Below, in pieces: positions 1-7,720 of a stretch of DNA of 28,495 nucleotides (positions are counted from its first letter, which is position 1; each line of letters opens with the position of its first letter). The stretch spans positions 1-28,495 of the forward strand of contig DCGL01000079.1 in the NCBI GenBank assembly GCA_002314565.1. Reading direction: 5' to 3'. Both the position numbers and the translations under genes were made by a program. Source of the stretch: Clostridiales bacterium UBA1779 (GTDB taxonomy: Bacteria > Bacillota > Clostridia > Oscillospirales > CAG-272). The notes beneath the pieces were generated by a model. It was not told where the DNA came from. It ran no database searches and saw only the letters and a program-made list of their open reading frames with translations.

Positions 1-19
1 TCCTACAATTATTTTACAC

Positions 20-58
20 CAAGACAAAGATGCCCGGGGACGGTTCTTTTGTCATCTC
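20..58. repeat. REP-like interspersed repeat fragment
   Basis: Read on the minus strand the block contains GACAAAAGAACCGTCCCC followed by a distal TTTGTC, so GACAAA and TTTGTC can pair across a GC-rich loop. I recall very similar sequences as short interspersed repeats in many Clostridia and other anaerobes, sometimes near REP-associated transposases. That is memory and not a search result. It lies just beyond two tandem terminator hairpins, which fits an intergenic repeat that landed behind a gene. No transposase is visible in the window. Confidence 0.45.
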
Positions 59-66
59 AAAAAATC

Positions 67-104
67 GTGAGGTAGAATTGCCCGAAGCGGGCTTTGTACC
101 TCAC
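67..104 (-). terminator. Structured terminator, repeat copy 1
   Basis: On the minus strand an outer stem GTGAGGTA/TACCTCAC of 8 bp encloses a second hairpin GCCCG-CTT-CGGGC. The structure is followed directly by GATTTTTT, as expected of an intrinsic terminator. It is 38 nt long and is a near copy of the element at 130-167. Both lie downstream of the solute-binding lipoprotein that ends at 221, so they would act as back-to-back terminators for that gene. Confidence 0.6.
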
Positions 105-129
105 GGAATTTTCAAGTTAAGAAAAAACG

Positions 130-167
130 GTGAGGTAGAATTGCCCAAAGCAGGCTTTCTTCCTCAC
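130..167 (-). terminator. Structured terminator, repeat copy 2
   Basis: This is the first terminator met after the lipoprotein gene ending at 221. On the minus strand the outer stem GTGAGG/CCTCAC extends outward through AAACA pairing with CGTTT (one G-U pair) and is followed by CGTTTTTT. The inner part is a shorter imperfect GCC/GGC hairpin. It matches the 38-nt copy at 67-104 at most positions, with differences concentrated in the inner stem and its flanks. Confidence 0.6.
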
Positions 168-220
168 TGTTTCCAAAAAAAGTACTGATAAGCGGCTGAT
201 AGTGTGGAAGATAAGCGGCC

Positions 221-1738
221 TTATTTTATCAACGCATCATTGATATTGTCAATTACCTTGTTCAATGCTTTTTTGTAGTTGTTGTAGCAGGTATTCCATG
301 ACATCGTATTGGACTTCACCATTGCCTGCCACATATTTCCGGGAGACTGGGCTCCGGCAGTATCGATTACGCGGGCCAATATTCTGCCGAGATCGTAAAC
401 TACGCCGCCGCGCAGAATGTCGTAGGAATCAACGTCTGCTCCTCCGTCCGCATATCTTGTTTTCATACAAAGCTCAAATATGGCAGGAGTTACAAGGCGG
501 TAGCTTTCGGAAGCCATACATTCCATTACAGCAGCCGCAGCCTCTGCGTTTGCCGCATTCGTGGGAATCTGATAAAGAGTAAAGGGATTGCCGACAACGT
601 TGTAATACTCTTCCTGGTTCTTATCGAACTTCGGAATCGGAAGAATTCCCATGTCAAAGCTTTTTTCGCTCAAGTCATATACGGCAATATCCGCACGGTC
701 TGTAATGAACAGACTCAGGCCTGCCGCAAAGTTTGTCTTGTATGTACCGTTCGAATATACACGGCAATCGGATGAAAACAGATATGAACGGACTTTCTCG
801 CTGAGCTGTGTCATCTTTTCGCTTGCGAAATCTTCAGTGACAGCCAGCTTGCCGTCTGCATCCTGTTTCAGCGTTACAACTCCCGCACCGTAAAGATATG
901 CATCCATATGAAGATTGTAATAGGCCTGACCGTAGGTGTCGCCATCGGACTTCACGCCGTCCCTGTCAGTATCTTCATATACGTCTTTGCTGATTTCAAT
1001 CATTTTATCGATTGTCCACTCTCCGCTGCCGACAAAGCTGTACGGGTCAGAAAGCTTTCTGTCTTCAATCATCTCCTTATTGTAATATACAGCATACATC
1101 ATATAAAGAAGATTGGTTGAAATATCTCCGGAAGCAAAATACAGCTTGCCGTTGACCGTGGATGTATCAAGCAGGGTTGACGGCCACCATTCTGCCGAAA
1201 AATCAAGATAGGGCAGGTCGTTCAGATTTTTGACAAGGCCCCGGTAAGCACATACACCGGCAGTCAGGCTGTAAGAAGCGGCAATATCGTAAATATCCGT
1301 ACTGCCTGCATTGATGCTGTTGACGACCGTATCGACGAAATTCTGATAATTACCCCAGTTACCTTTTGTGCCGATATACTCAAGCTTAACATTCAGTCTG
1401 TCTTCTACACGGCCGTTCCTTTTAAAAATGTGATCGTTAACAATATTTCCGTTTTCATCTTCAGCAAAGAACTCCTGATTTTCAACGTCATCCCAGTAAA
1501 GAACACGTACAGTAGTCCCTTTGAAGTTCAGGTCAGAGGAAAGCTTGTCCTTTATGTATCCGTTTTCATCGTATGGATTTTCAGTCGTGACTTCAGCGGA
1601 GTTCAGTGCAGTCTCGACCTTCGCATCAGTTTCGGTAACTGCAGCAGTGTCAACAGGAGTGTTGTCTGCGCAGGCACAGAAGGCCGACAACATCATCATT
1701 AATGCTGTTAAGATACAGCAGGGTTTCAAAATTTTCAT
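221..1738 (-). CDS. Orphan sugar-type solute-binding lipoprotein
   Basis: The 505-residue product starts with a signal peptide whose cysteines at 21 and 23 are lipidation candidates, followed by a Thr/Glu/Ala-rich linker to about residue 60. The rest resembles the family 1 extracellular solute-binding fold: a WW motif near residue 187, then a GKLYFASGD segment, then YYNKEMI, all shared with the proteins at 10241 and 13311. Such proteins sit on the outer membrane face and deliver oligosaccharides to an ABC permease. No permease or ATPase adjoins it, so it must pair with a distant transporter or act as a sensor. No good Shine-Dalgarno lies within the usual distance of the ATG. A GGAG lies 26 nt upstream, separated from the ATG by a small hairpin. 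Function class is fairly sure; the ligand is unknown. Confidence 0.85.
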   Translation of the reverse strand: MKILKPCCILTALMMMLSAFCACADNTPVDTAAVTETDAKVETALNSAEVTTENPYDENGYIKDKLSSDLNFKGTTVRVLYWDDVENQEFFAEDENGNIVNDHIFKRNGRVEDRLNVKLEYIGTKGNWGNYQNFVDTVVNSINAGSTDIYDIAASYSLTAGVCAYRGLVKNLNDLPYLDFSAEWWPSTLLDTSTVNGKLYFASGDISTNLLYMMYAVYYNKEMIEDRKLSDPYSFVGSGEWTIDKMIEISKDVYEDTDRDGVKSDGDTYGQAYYNLHMDAYLYGAGVVTLKQDADGKLAVTEDFASEKMTQLSEKVRSYLFSSDCRVYSNGTYKTNFAAGLSLFITDRADIAVYDLSEKSFDMGILPIPKFDKNQEEYYNVVGNPFTLYQIPTNAANAEAAAAVMECMASESYRLVTPAIFELCMKTRYADGGADVDSYDILRGGVVYDLGRILARVIDTAGAQSPGNMWQAMVKSNTMSWNTCYNNYKKALNKVIDNINDALIK

Positions 1739-1748
1739 TTCTTTTTCA

Positions 1749-1767
1749 AAGTAATCAGTACTTCTCC
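1749..1767 (-). promoter_or_regulatory. Shine-Dalgarno plus hairpin before lipoprotein start
   Basis: On the minus strand GGAG (1767-1764) is followed immediately by a perfect 5-bp hairpin AAGTA-CTGAT-TACTT (1763-1749), then ten bases, then the ATG at 1738. Folding would reduce the linear spacing of about 25 nt to about 10 nt. The arrangement parallels the stronger case at 14814-14840. The stem is short, so the pairing could be chance. Confidence 0.35.
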
Positions 1768-1830
1768 GGTAAAAGTATCAATTACTCATAATCCTTTCAT
1801 TAACGTTTTTTTGACTGCACCGGAACAGAC

Positions 1831-1859
1831 ATAAAATTAATCTTGCTTTTCGCGGTCAA
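1831..1859 (-). promoter_or_regulatory. Possible promoter for the lipoprotein at 221
   Basis: On the minus strand TTGACC and TTTTAT are separated by 17 nt. The -35 box is close to consensus but the -10 box matches only four of six positions. It lies in the 124-nt gap between the barrel protein and the lipoprotein, so the lipoprotein may be transcribed on its own as well as by read-through. Confidence 0.35.
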
Positions 1860-1862
1860 CCG

Positions 1863-2924
1863 TCAGGAATAATCGTGATAATTTCCGGATTTTCTGATAC
1901 TGTCGAGCGTTTCGCAGAAATAACGGCGACGCAGTTCGGACATTATATCTCCCTGAAGCTCCCAAATCATATCACAGTTTTCAGCTCTGTAATCGTTTGA
2001 TTCACCGCCTCTGAATGACCATGACAGAATGGTTCTGGCTCCTGCATCAAATATTGCATTGGCGGCAATCACCATCTCTTCTTCACGGCCTTTTGTGAAG
2101 TGATATCCCTGCAGCCAGACGTTATGTTCCTTACCGTATTTATTGCACATAGACAGATTTCCGGAAGTCTTTTTATAGACGTAGTCATAAACTTCTTCGG
2201 CTGTAATTGACGGATTCTTTGAGCTTACCCAATATGGGTCACAGCCGACGCTGTCGAAATTCGGTAAAGCCATAAGTGTATCAGTAAGGCTTTCATCGCT
2301 TCCAACCTTTGGTGAGAACATAATGCAGCCCGTATTTTTCAGTCCTTTTGAATGTGCATAATCAGTTGCAAAGCGGAAATAATCGGCTATTGTTTCATTT
2401 CCAAACTGTTTATACTCGTCCTCGCTGCCCTCTGACATATTATGTCCGAAACGCTCTTCAAAAGCCTGTCTGCATATAGGACAGAAACAGGCAGGACCGT
2501 GTTCCGGTGAAGCGGTAAGGTGCGGTTCGTCCCAAAACAATGTTTTTCCTCCCGCATCCTGAACTGCATCAACCCATTCTCTGGTAAACTCACGGAATGC
2601 AGGATGGCGATAACAGGGCTTCAGCGGAACGGATGTCCCGTCTTTGAAAACCATTTTGGCTTCCGGGTGATATGCCGTGAAATGGCACTTATCCCCCGGC
2701 CCGCCGTCTATTCCCCAGTTGTCAAGCCATACGTCAAGTCCGAGAGATTCAGACATGGAAATAATGTCCTTCAATACAGAACGGTGGCGTTCCATATCAT
2801 TGTGTGTGAACATATGGACGACTGTATTCATATGATGATTGACAATATCAATCATATCCTCTTCAACATGACGCAGAATGCGATTGCAATGATATGCGGT
2901 TCCCAGATGAAGCTTTCTTTCCAT
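1863..2924 (-). CDS. TIM-barrel glycoside hydrolase-like protein
   Basis: The 353-residue protein has no signal peptide and looks like a single (beta/alpha)8 domain. Visible landmarks are LGTAYHCNRI at the start, DVWLDNWGIDGG near residue 65, the acidic pair in FWDEPHL near 130, a cysteine cluster CFCPICR near 145 that may bind zinc, and VGCDPYW near 230. The DE pair at a strand end is a plausible catalytic site, by analogy with other barrel glycosidases. A strong AGGAGG site lies 7 nt before the ATG. The gene follows the GH127 gene by 81 nt on the same strand, suggesting cytoplasmic breakdown of an imported oligosaccharide. I do not recognise the exact family, so the substrate is open. Confidence 0.6.
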   Translation of the reverse strand: MERKLHLGTAYHCNRILRHVEEDMIDIVNHHMNTVVHMFTHNDMERHRSVLKDIISMSESLGLDVWLDNWGIDGGPGDKCHFTAYHPEAKMVFKDGTSVPLKPCYRHPAFREFTREWVDAVQDAGGKTLFWDEPHLTASPEHGPACFCPICRQAFEERFGHNMSEGSEDEYKQFGNETIADYFRFATDYAHSKGLKNTGCIMFSPKVGSDESLTDTLMALPNFDSVGCDPYWVSSKNPSITAEEVYDYVYKKTSGNLSMCNKYGKEHNVWLQGYHFTKGREEEMVIAANAIFDAGARTILSWSFRGGESNDYRAENCDMIWELQGDIMSELRRRYFCETLDSIRKSGNYHDYS

Positions 2925-3005
2925 TTCTTCCTCCTGTTTTTTATCCCCAATAGAATAATGTCTATTTGCAGTAATGGCAAGGAATAACAGACAGATATGG
3001 CTTCA

Positions 3006-4844
3006 TCATTTTTCACGCAGCCATACCTGCATATTGTCTGAACCGCGGTTGGCAAAGGCAAAATACGGAATCAAACGAATCCTGACCGACTTTTCTTCCG
3101 GCAATTCGAAGGAATACAGCTCGTCTGACGTACTCCTTAATACACCGGCAACCGACAGTGTGGGAATTCCGTTGAAATCCGATGCTTCGATTTCAGACTC
3201 AAGCGGCCTTTTTATACTGAGATTGTTCAAAAGTTTCTTTCCGTTGTCACCGGATTCGGCACAGTATACGACGGGTCCCCTTGATACGGCCGTTCTTCCC
3301 GCATCTTCTCTGATGCAGGAGTTCGGATAAACAGCCATAACAGGCATATCCAGACTGAGAACCACCTTTTCTTCGGGATTCTTCACAACGGCATATCCGT
3401 CCTGCATTTCATATTTCTGTGAAAGCGTGAAGCTGCGGCACCAACCGGGGATTCTCAGATAAAGCTCCTCGGCTCCCTCTGAACGGATCACTATTTCACC
3501 GTCGGCGGGATATTTTGTGCTGACGCTTATCTTCATACCGTCAAACCGGGCTTTACAGTCCGCATACTGATGAACGCAGAGCTTCCTTCCGTCAGAGGCA
3601 AACATGAACTGTCCTATCGACGCAAGAATCCTGTTTACGTTGGGCGGACAGCAGGAGCACGAAAAGACCTCGACGCGTTCGGTTATCGGGAAATGCTCCC
3701 CGTGCTTTCCGTCATTCAGACGTCTGTTGTTTTCAAGGTCAATCTCAAGAGGATTTTCATAGAAAAAGCCTTTTCCGTCAAGCGAGATGCCTGACAGGAA
3801 GCCGTTATACATCACTCTTTCAACGGTGTCTGCGTACTGTGATTTCCATTCCATACGCAGCAGTCTTTCGCAGAAAAGCATAAGCGAAATTCCGGCACAG
3901 GTTTCTGTGTATGCACGTGAATTCGGCAGGTCGTATGCGTAGGTAAAGCACTCGCGCTCAGCCGATGAACCGATGCCGCCCGTTACGTACATCTTTCTGC
4001 GTGTGATATCTTCAAACAGTCTTCTGCAGGTGCCGTGCAGGTCCTCATCGCCGAAATAAAGAGAATAATCCGCCATTGCTATTGCAAGATAGATGTTTCT
4101 TACACTGTGACCTATTGCCTTGTCCTGCTGCCTTACGGGATAATCCTGATGATACGTTCTCGCATTTCTGATTTCGGTAAAAGCGTTCGGAATATCCGCA
4201 AATTTCACATCGTCTCTGTCGCTGTTTCCTCTTTCATCGACAAAAAAACGTGCAAGTTCGGCATATTTCTTTTGACCGGTCACACGGGCAAGTCTGAACA
4301 AAGCAAGCTCGATTTCCTCGTGTCCGGGAGTGTCAAAGGCGGCCGACTTCTCCACTCTGAATATTCTGTCAATCAAATCGGCATAGCGGCACATTAGTTT
4401 CAGAAATCTGTCGCGTCCCGTCGCTTCATAATAAGCAACTGCAGCTTCAATCAGATGCCCGCAGCAATACAGCTCATGCCAATCGCGTCTTGTAAAGCGC
4501 TTATCCGGCTCAACTCTCGTAAAATAGCTGTTGACATATCCGTCATCCATAGCATTGGCTTCAAGCTCGTCAATTGACGCTTCGACAATTCCCTCAAGCC
4601 ATGGGTCTTCTTTTTTCTTCAGAATGTATGCAGCTGCCTCAATCCACTTTGCAACGTCTGAATCCCAGAAGACGTGTGGCTTGTTGGGCTCCCCTTCATT
4701 CCATCTGCATTTCAGCGCTTCGAACCGTCCGGTTTCCTCAAAACGGCAGTAAACGGACCTCATCGTTACGTCTTCATTGAGCTTCTGCATATGGGCGAGA
4801 ATTCCTCCCGTCAGAATAACCTTATCATAGCTTATGTTGTTCAT
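3006..4844 (-). CDS. GH127 beta-L-arabinofuranosidase-like enzyme
   Basis: The 612-residue protein fits glycoside hydrolase family 127 (DUF1680), whose characterised member HypBA1 is about 658 residues. The family uses a zinc-bound cysteine nucleophile. The expected residues are present: Glu298 lies 16 positions before Glu314, matching the spacing of the HypBA1 acid/base and zinc-ligand glutamates, followed by Cys316 in an ETC motif and Cys398-Cys399 in SCSCCPPNV. An (alpha/alpha)6 barrel spans roughly residues 1-420 and beta-sandwich sequence follows. There is no signal peptide, so it acts on imported sugars. The family also includes other activities, so arabinofuranoside is the likeliest substrate but not certain. 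It sits between the DUF5131 gene (49-nt gap) and the barrel protein gene. Confidence 0.88.
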   Translation of the reverse strand: MNNISYDKVILTGGILAHMQKLNEDVTMRSVYCRFEETGRFEALKCRWNEGEPNKPHVFWDSDVAKWIEAAAYILKKKEDPWLEGIVEASIDELEANAMDDGYVNSYFTRVEPDKRFTRRDWHELYCCGHLIEAAVAYYEATGRDRFLKLMCRYADLIDRIFRVEKSAAFDTPGHEEIELALFRLARVTGQKKYAELARFFVDERGNSDRDDVKFADIPNAFTEIRNARTYHQDYPVRQQDKAIGHSVRNIYLAIAMADYSLYFGDEDLHGTCRRLFEDITRRKMYVTGGIGSSAERECFTYAYDLPNSRAYTETCAGISLMLFCERLLRMEWKSQYADTVERVMYNGFLSGISLDGKGFFYENPLEIDLENNRRLNDGKHGEHFPITERVEVFSCSCCPPNVNRILASIGQFMFASDGRKLCVHQYADCKARFDGMKISVSTKYPADGEIVIRSEGAEELYLRIPGWCRSFTLSQKYEMQDGYAVVKNPEEKVVLSLDMPVMAVYPNSCIREDAGRTAVSRGPVVYCAESGDNGKKLLNNLSIKRPLESEIEASDFNGIPTLSVAGVLRSTSDELYSFELPEEKSVRIRLIPYFAFANRGSDNMQVWLREK

Positions 4845-4893
4845 TATTTACCCCTAAAATATTCGTTTAATTTCATTTATGACCGTAAAAAAG

Positions 4894-5637
4894 TTATGGC
4901 TTCCAGTCAAGACCGGCTCTTGCAGCCTGATTCTGCTGCAACTCACGCGGGATATAATATATCTTTCCGTCTTTCACCAGCTTAGCACCGGTCTGATGAT
5001 AATGGAAAGCCGTGCTTTTCTCAATACACTGACTTCGCAAATTCAAAACCCAGTCAAAGTCGCAGACTCTTGCTTCCGGTCCCGACTCGCCGCCGAGTGA
5101 TACGCTTTCGATTCTGCCGTCAAGATACTCTGACAGATTGATTTTTTCAAGCATCGGCTCAACCCCGACAACGCGGTGCTTTATCGGCGAAGAAAGGAAA
5201 ATCGGAAGTCTGAAATCAGCCATCACCTGATTTTCAACGGTACAACCGATTATTACGTTGTCATAACCGTCGCCCCAGTCGTCGGGAATACATTCGGGAA
5301 ACCTGTCGATTCTCTTTGTAAAAAAGAAGAAATCACAGTCACGGCGTTCTCTGATAATATCCCACGCTTCCCATCTCCATCCGTCTGCATCTTTGAGAAA
5401 AAAATCCGATGTAAAGCAGGTATACACCAATGAACCGGGGGCGACTTTATACGAACCGTCTCTGTTTCTTTTTACTGGGAGAGTGAAATTCGCTGTTCTG
5501 CGGCATTCGCTGCTCAGTATTTCTGAATTGTGAGACTTATCCAGTCTGTAAACATAGCAATGCCTGCATCCCGGACTGATTTTTGTGCATCCGTGCCAGG
5601 GATTCCAGACCGTTTCATTTTTCTGCCAGGCTGACAT
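4894..5637 (-). CDS. DUF5131 (Gp37/Gp68-like) three-cysteine protein
   Basis: The 247-residue protein opens with WNPWHGC, then SPGCRHCYVYR, giving cysteines 17, 24 and 27 (C-x6-C-x2-C). This is the hallmark of the phage Gp37/Gp68 family, DUF5131. The cysteine triad suggests an iron-sulfur cluster and possibly radical-SAM-like chemistry, but no activity is established to my knowledge. Members are often found in mobile contexts beside a partner called TcmP, which is absent here. The ATG is preceded by GAAGGAG at good spacing. A consensus promoter lies about 85 nt upstream, making this the first gene of the probable operon running through GH127 and the barrel protein. Confidence 0.8.
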   Translation of the reverse strand: MSAWQKNETVWNPWHGCTKISPGCRHCYVYRLDKSHNSEILSSECRRTANFTLPVKRNRDGSYKVAPGSLVYTCFTSDFFLKDADGWRWEAWDIIRERRDCDFFFFTKRIDRFPECIPDDWGDGYDNVIIGCTVENQVMADFRLPIFLSSPIKHRVVGVEPMLEKINLSEYLDGRIESVSLGGESGPEARVCDFDWVLNLRSQCIEKSTAFHYHQTGAKLVKDGKIYYIPRELQQNQAARAGLDWKP

Positions 5638-5721
5638 AATTTTTCTCCTTCAAAATCCGGAGTTAATCCGAATTATTATCTCGTCCGTTGCGTAATTTCC
5701 CACGGTTCAGTCATTGACATA

Positions 5722-5750
5722 ATTATATCGTTATTCAGATAGATTGTCAA
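5722..5750 (-). promoter_or_regulatory. Promoter of the DUF5131-GH127 operon
   Basis: On the minus strand TTGACA and TATAAT, both exact consensus, are separated by 17 nt. The -35 box starts right after the T-tract of the terminator at 5756-5794, so termination of the upstream gene and initiation here are packed end to end. The expected leader is about 80 nt. Confidence 0.8.
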
Positions 5751-5755
5751 GAAAA

Positions 5756-5794
5756 AGGCGACATCAAGAAGTCCCTGACCCCTTGACATCGCCT
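5756..5794 (-). terminator. Intrinsic terminator after the duplicated-domain wall protein
   Basis: On the minus strand AGGCGATGTCAAG and CTTGATGTCGCCT form a 13-bp stem with two G-U pairs and a 13-nt loop, followed by TTTTTCTTG. It lies about 45 nt downstream of the gene ending at 5839. Confidence 0.8.
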
Positions 5795-5800
5795 ATGTAG

Positions 5801-5821
5801 GCTGACCGAATAACGGTCAGC
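5801..5821. repeat. Short perfect hairpin before the terminator
   Basis: GCTGACCG and CGGTCAGC form a perfect 8-bp stem with a 5-nt loop, between the stop codon at 5839 and the terminator at 5756-5794. There is no T-tract directly after it, so it may protect the 3' end of the transcript rather than terminate it. Confidence 0.5.
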
Positions 5822-5838
5822 AATTGTTTATTCTGTTA

Positions 5839-7455
5839 TCAGTTCTTTCTTGCCTTGATAACGATGCCCATTCCGAGAATGGAAACCATAGCTGTGAAAG
5901 CAACCCAGACGAATGAATTGCCGGTTGTGGGGGGTTCTTCGACAGGATATGTTTCGGAAACCGTAAGTCCCTTGTATACGGAAGCGTCCTTTACGGCAAA
6001 GGTTACGTCCTTGTTGTAAATATTGATGTTGAATGTAAGGTTATCTGCAGTGGCAATGGGGTGGCTCTGTTCTTCGGCCAGTGTCTTGATATTTACTGTC
6101 CGAACGGGAACAAGCTTATCGCCCTGGTTGGCATCATGCATATAGATGGTCCAGGTCCAGCCGTTGAGCTCTGTTACGATTTCAGTGTATCCGTCGGCAT
6201 CAACCGTGGGGGTGATGGCATTGAATACTGTCATCGTGGCATCTGAGTAGTTGTAGCCTGTAAAGTTTGTTCCGTTGTAAGCAAACTTTACGGCAACGTT
6301 GGTCTTGTATGTACCTGTGAAATCACCGTACCAGTTATAACGGTTGACGGCGTTGAGAGCAAAACGCACACCGTTGAGAGCAACAGCTCCGGCATAAGCG
6401 GAACCGGAATCCTTCTCTTTGTAAACGATTGTATATTTTGTGTCATCGGTGATCTTGAGGTTACCGATATCACTTCCGTACCAGTGAGCATTACCGGCAG
6501 TTACGTTGTCAGTTGCGAGCTTGATACCCTTTCCGTCATCTGTTACTTCCATTGAAACAGAGGCGGGCTTTGAATTCTGGTTGTAATACGGAATGAATGT
6601 GCTGTTTTTGCCGCTGAAATCGAGGTCGGTAATCTTCTGTCCGAGCTTGAAGTTTTCATACTTGAGTTCGCTTGTCTTTCCGAATACGGAATTGGACTGA
6701 AGATAATCGCAGCCTTTCTTTACAACAACGTCCTTAACCGTGAACTTGGCATTGGCATTGTAAAGATAGATGGCAAATGCAAGATTGGGGCAGATGTTCA
6801 GTACGGAATCCGTGATGTAAGCCTGATCGTAAAGCTTGTCATTGAACCATACACTGTAGAACAAACCGTCAATCTTGAAGGTTACTGTTACAAAACCGTC
6901 GGCATCGTTTTCAACACCTTCGGGAAGAGCTGTATAAGCGTCAGCACTTGAAACCTTTTCAGCTGTGAACTTTCCGCCGGCACCGTATGACATTGTCATG
7001 CAGTTTCCGGCTTTGATCTGTCCGTAAATACCGTACATTGCATTGTATGCAACAGCCTGATTATAGGAAAGATCGGCCATATTGAAATAAACGCCGGCAT
7101 TTCCTGTGGGGAAAGCAGCCTTGAAGGTAATTGTGTACTGTTTGTCAGCACCGAGGGACAAGCCCTTGATTGAGCTGCCGTAAAAATAAGCAGAACCGGC
7201 TGAGGCGGGAGCAGTAGCTACGAGAGTCTTGCCGTTGTCCTTGACTTCAATAGTGGTGGCAGCCATTTTATCGGCACCGTTGCGGAAGTTTGTGGGAGCA
7301 TATACGCCGTCGGTTCCGCTGAAGTCAACTGTGTAAAGAACGTCACCGTTCTTTGCTTTTGAATAATCGGGAGTTGCTGTTGCAGCACCGGCAAAAACAG
7401 TGAACATACTGACTACCATAACTGCAGTGAGGAGAATCGAAACTATTTTCTTCAT
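5839..7455 (-). CDS. Secreted wall-anchored protein with two copies of one domain
   Basis: The start at 7455 was chosen over the longer frame because it gives a clean signal peptide (MKKIVSILL to FAGAA) and an AAAGGAAAGGA site. The 538-residue product holds two related segments at about residues 37-248 and 271-499. Both contain DFSG, then EVxDxGK, then a YGS element followed by YTI, and both close with a YNxxxxFxVKD strand. The fold looks like an all-beta carbohydrate-binding or lectin-like sandwich, but I do not recognise a named family. The C-terminus has PTTGNS, a hydrophobic stretch and KARKN, an LPxTG-like anchor with proline-threonine in place of the usual leucine-proline. It has its own promoter and terminator. 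No catalytic motif is visible. Confidence 0.75.
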   Translation of the reverse strand: MKKIVSILLTAVMVVSMFTVFAGAATATPDYSKAKNGDVLYTVDFSGTDGVYAPTNFRNGADKMAATTIEVKDNGKTLVATAPASAGSAYFYGSSIKGLSLGADKQYTITFKAAFPTGNAGVYFNMADLSYNQAVAYNAMYGIYGQIKAGNCMTMSYGAGGKFTAEKVSSADAYTALPEGVENDADGFVTVTFKIDGLFYSVWFNDKLYDQAYITDSVLNICPNLAFAIYLYNANAKFTVKDVVVKKGCDYLQSNSVFGKTSELKYENFKLGQKITDLDFSGKNSTFIPYYNQNSKPASVSMEVTDDGKGIKLATDNVTAGNAHWYGSDIGNLKITDDTKYTIVYKEKDSGSAYAGAVALNGVRFALNAVNRYNWYGDFTGTYKTNVAVKFAYNGTNFTGYNYSDATMTVFNAITPTVDADGYTEIVTELNGWTWTIYMHDANQGDKLVPVRTVNIKTLAEEQSHPIATADNLTFNINIYNKDVTFAVKDASVYKGLTVSETYPVEEPPTTGNSFVWVAFTAMVSILGMGIVIKARKN

Positions 7456-7530
7456 TTTGAGAAAATCCTTTCCTTTCTTTTTTCGTAATATAAGTGACAA
7501 AAATACTACCGTCCTCATATACTTTTCATT

Positions 7531-7559
7531 ATTCTATCATATTTATTTATCAAAGTCAA
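7531..7559 (-). promoter_or_regulatory. Promoter of the duplicated-domain wall protein
   Basis: On the minus strand TTGACT and TAGAAT are separated by 17 nt. This gives a leader of roughly 70 nt. It lies back to back with the plus-strand promoter at 7662-7690, about 100 nt away. Confidence 0.7.
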
Positions 7560-7661
7560 TTTAATTATCCTGTTTTTTCACCATACATCAGATTTTTTTA
7601 AGTTCTATGACTTTTCTTTCCCATCGGAGTATAAAAAGGCAAAATGCCGGCACGGCAAATC

Positions 7662-7690
7662 TTGATTTAATCGGCAATTAAGTGTATAAT
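7662..7690 (+). promoter_or_regulatory. Promoter of the phosphoesterase-phosphodiester glycosidase unit
   Basis: TTGATT and TATAAT are separated by exactly 17 nt. The start codon at 7721 follows 30 nt after the -10 box, with GGAGAAAG as its ribosome binding site, so the leader is short. Confidence 0.75.
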
Positions 7691-7720
7691 CTATATAAAT
7701 AATAAATTCGGAGAAAGAAA

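Noticed and set aside
67..167. Two 38-nt repeats with a 25-nt spacer as a mini CRISPR array
   Set aside because: Only two copies with several mismatches, a T-tract directly after each on the minus strand, terminator-like folding and no cas genes.
1778..1797. Three-codon upstream frame (ATG AGT AAT TGA) with AAAGGA before the lipoprotein
   Set aside because: Spacing from AAAGGA to the ATG is only two bases and such short frames are expected by chance.
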